Shown here piece after piece: positions 4,946-6,502 of a DNA stretch of 6,502 bases. Every line of letters starts with the position of its first letter. The first letter of the stretch is position 1. Both the position numbers and the translations under genes were made by a program. The DNA is from an uncultured Opitutales bacterium (GTDB lineage: Bacteria > Verrucomicrobiota > Verrucomicrobiia > Opitutales > Intestinicryptomonadaceae). The DNA lies in NCBI GenBank assembly GCA_900552245.1, contig URYY01000118.1, positions 1-6,502 of the forward strand, given 5' to 3'. Below the pieces are notes generated by a model, which saw only the letters and a list, made by a program, of their open reading frames with translations, searched no databases and was not told the DNA's origin.

Positions 4946-6502
4946 ATGCAAGCATCTGATAAGAGTATCGCACTGGTCGGAAGGCCCAATGTAGGCAAGA
5001 GCCGTTTGTTTAACAGGCTCTTGGGGCGGCGCGTTTCAATAGTCCACGATATGCCGGGCGTCACCCGCGATATCGTGATGGAGAGAATGCGCTGCGGCGT
5101 GATGCTTATGGATACGGGCGGCATAGGCGCTACCCCACAGATGACCGAGGCCGTCATAGCGGAGGCTACGAACGAGCAGGCGGAGTTTGCAATAGAGGCG
5201 GCGGATTTAATAATATTTGTGGTTGATTCCCAAGAGGGACTGATGCCGCTTGATGAAAAAATTGCAGATAAAATCCGAAAGAGCGGCACAGATACAATAC
5301 TTGCGATAAATAAAGTCGACGCCGATTCTCACAGCGAGAAAATAAACGATTTTTACAAGCTGGGCTTTAAGCACGTCTGCGCAATATCCGCCGAGCACGG
5401 CAGAAATATGGACGAACTCTGGGCTTGTATTGAAGACGAATTGGGACCATTGCCCGATATAAGAGAGGGAGATTCTCAGGCGGAAGATGAAAACCGCAGA
5501 ATAAAAATTTGCGTGGCGGGAAGGCCCAATGTAGGCAAAAGCTCCATAGGCAATAGGCTCTTAGGCTCAAAGCGCCTGATTGTAAGCGATGTTGCCGGCA
5601 CTACGCGCGATTGCGTAAAGTGCGATATAGACTTTGTAACAAACAGGGGGCAGGAGCTAAAGTTTGAGTTTTACGACACAGCAGGTGTGCGCGCAAAGCG
5701 CAAGGTAAACACATCGCTCGACTTCTTTTCTACGGCGCGAACAAAAGCTGCGATTGCCGCGTGCGATGTCGTTATGCTTGTTATTGACGCAATTCAAGGC
5801 GTGGCGGAATCCGATCAGAAGCTAGCAAGCGAAATTATGGAAACGGGCGCCGCCGTGATGCTTGTCGTAAATAAGTGGGACTATGCGGTGGAGGCTTTCA
5901 AAAAAGACGGCATATCGGGCTACGAAAGCGTTTCAAAATTTCGCGAAAAGTTCGAGGAGGCCGTGCGCGAAAAGCTATTCTTTTTGTGCGACTCCCCAAT
6001 CCACTTTGTCTCGGCAAAGGCCGACAAGGGCATGGAGGGGCTTTTAGTTGCGGCGGCAAGGCTCTATAAAAAAGTAAATTCAGACTTGCCGACTTCAAAA
6101 ATTAACGCAGCCCTGAAGCGCCTAGTCGATGAGAACCCGCCAAAGTATGTAAACGGCAAGCGCTTTAAAATTTACTACGCCCTTCAGACATCAAAGAAGC
6201 CGCTGACATTGCGCCTCTATTGCAATCGCAAGGAAAACCTGAGCGACGCCTACAAGCGTTTTTTGGAGAAGGCCTTGCGCGAGGAGTTTAAGCTTGGTGG
6301 AATTCCCATTTGCTTTGACTTGATGGGAAAGACAAAAATTTCAGCCGATGTTCGCATAGGGCAAACGCGCGCTAAAAATGGTGTTAAAAAAGAGACCGCA
6401 AAGCAAAAGCGCAAGCCGGAAAAGAAAAAGGGAATTGTACTGCGGGTTCTGAACGGAATCTGCAAGGTATATCTGACGGTGATCCGCGGAACGCCCGTGG
6501 TG
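4946..6502 (+). CDS. der: Ribosome-assembly GTPase Der (EngA), open at the 3' end
   Basis: Der is an essential tandem GTPase needed for maturation of the 50S ribosomal subunit. Both G domains are intact. G domain 1: GRPNVGKS (12-19), T40 in 'GVTRD', DTGG (56-59), NKVD (122-125), SAE (148-150). G domain 2: GRPNVGKS (192-199), 'GTTRD' (218-222), DTAG (244-247), NKWD (309-312), SAK (356-358). A short acidic linker (about 172-185) joins them. The KH-like domain runs from about 365 to 460 with 'NPPKYVNGKRFKIYYALQ' and 'GGIPICFDL'. A Lys/Arg-rich tail (about 461-495) follows, as in other Der proteins, which would be expected to end there near 460-490 residues. Instead the frame stays open to the window end (519 codons), and the last 24 codons look like an ABC permease. 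The start at 4946, 4 bp after the aminotransferase stop, puts the first P-loop at the normal position. Der identity is certain; the tail beyond about 6430 is suspect. Confidence 0.96.
   Translation, partial: MQASDKSIALVGRPNVGKSRLFNRLLGRRVSIVHDMPGVTRDIVMERMRCGVMLMDTGGIGATPQMTEAVIAEATNEQAEFAIEAADLIIFVVDSQEGLMPLDEKIADKIRKSGTDTILAINKVDADSHSEKINDFYKLGFKHVCAISAEHGRNMDELWACIEDELGPLPDIREGDSQAEDENRRIKICVAGRPNVGKSSIGNRLLGSKRLIVSDVAGTTRDCVKCDIDFVTNRGQELKFEFYDTAGVRAKRKVNTSLDFFSTARTKAAIAACDVVMLVIDAIQGVAESDQKLASEIMETGAAVMLVVNKWDYAVEAFKKDGISGYESVSKFREKFEEAVREKLFFLCDSPIHFVSAKADKGMEGLLVAAARLYKKVNSDLPTSKINAALKRLVDENPPKYVNGKRFKIYYALQTSKKPLTLRLYCNRKENLSDAYKRFLEKALREEFKLGGIPICFDLMGKTKISADVRIGQTRAKNGVKKETAKQKRKPEKKKGIVLRVLNGICKVYLTVIRGTPVV
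6431..6502 (+). other. In-frame fragment resembling a polar amino-acid ABC permease
   Basis: The last 24 codons translate to 'GIVLRVLNGICKVYLTVIRGTPVV', split here as GIVLRVLNGICK and VYLTVIRGTPVV. 'Y-x-x-x-IRGTP-x-(V)' is the hallmark found just before the second membrane segment in HisM/GlnP-type permeases of polar amino-acid importers. The part of such a permease that should come before it (a periplasmic start and the first membrane helix) is absent, because Der occupies the upstream DNA in the same frame. There is no ATG start between 6431 and the end. The segment is about 56% GC, with three of three Leu as CTG and two of three Ile as ATC, unlike Der, where CTG is a minority Leu codon and ATA is common. 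It is either part of a fusion or foreign sequence joined here. Confidence 0.6.

Noticed and set aside
4933..5570. Several minus-strand ORFs over the first G domain of der
   Set aside because: The + strand encodes all Der motifs in order; the reverse frames are open only because of codon bias.

Overview
The window carries five protein-coding genes, all on the + strand, and no RNA gene, CRISPR array or insertion sequence that I can see. It looks like a gram-negative bacterium, most likely of the Verrucomicrobiota (Opitutales-like). The main argument is a large exported protein ending in a PEP-CTERM sorting tag of the 'VPEPAEIAAIFGALALAL...RRRR' type. A second argument is that none of the start codons has a clear Shine-Dalgarno sequence; leaders are A/T-rich instead. 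The taxonomic call is an inference from a few genes.

Layout. (1) 1-586: a short upstream region and a GNAT-type N-acetyltransferase. Its 5' end looks off by one base: an ATG at 78 would be in frame if the T run at 83-86 had one more T. (2) 587-754: a spacer with a good sigma-70-like promoter (TTGACA-N16-TACACT) and a leader with a small hairpin. (3) 755-3109: a 784-residue secreted, low-complexity, probably beta-helical PEP-CTERM surface protein with degenerate internal repeats, closed by a strong intrinsic terminator at 3142-3174. (4) 3196-6502: a new promoter followed by a compact run of an Lrp/AsnC regulator, a class I/II aminotransferase and the ribosome-assembly GTPase Der. Gaps are 44 bp and 4 bp, so this is probably one transcript.

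How the genes work together. The Lrp/AsnC regulator probably senses an amino acid and controls the adjacent aminotransferase, as in the Bacillus AlaR-AlaT pair. Der is a housekeeping GTPase that apparently shares the transcript. The acetyltransferase and the surface protein are separate units.

The most unusual point is the 3' end. The Der frame does not stop after its lysine-rich tail. It runs on in frame to the last base, and the final 24 codons read as part of a polar amino-acid ABC transporter permease (…KVYLTVIRGTPVV). These codons are richer in CTG and ATC than the Der body. Either Der is fused to a headless permease or, more likely, the contig contains a chimeric join near 6420-6432.
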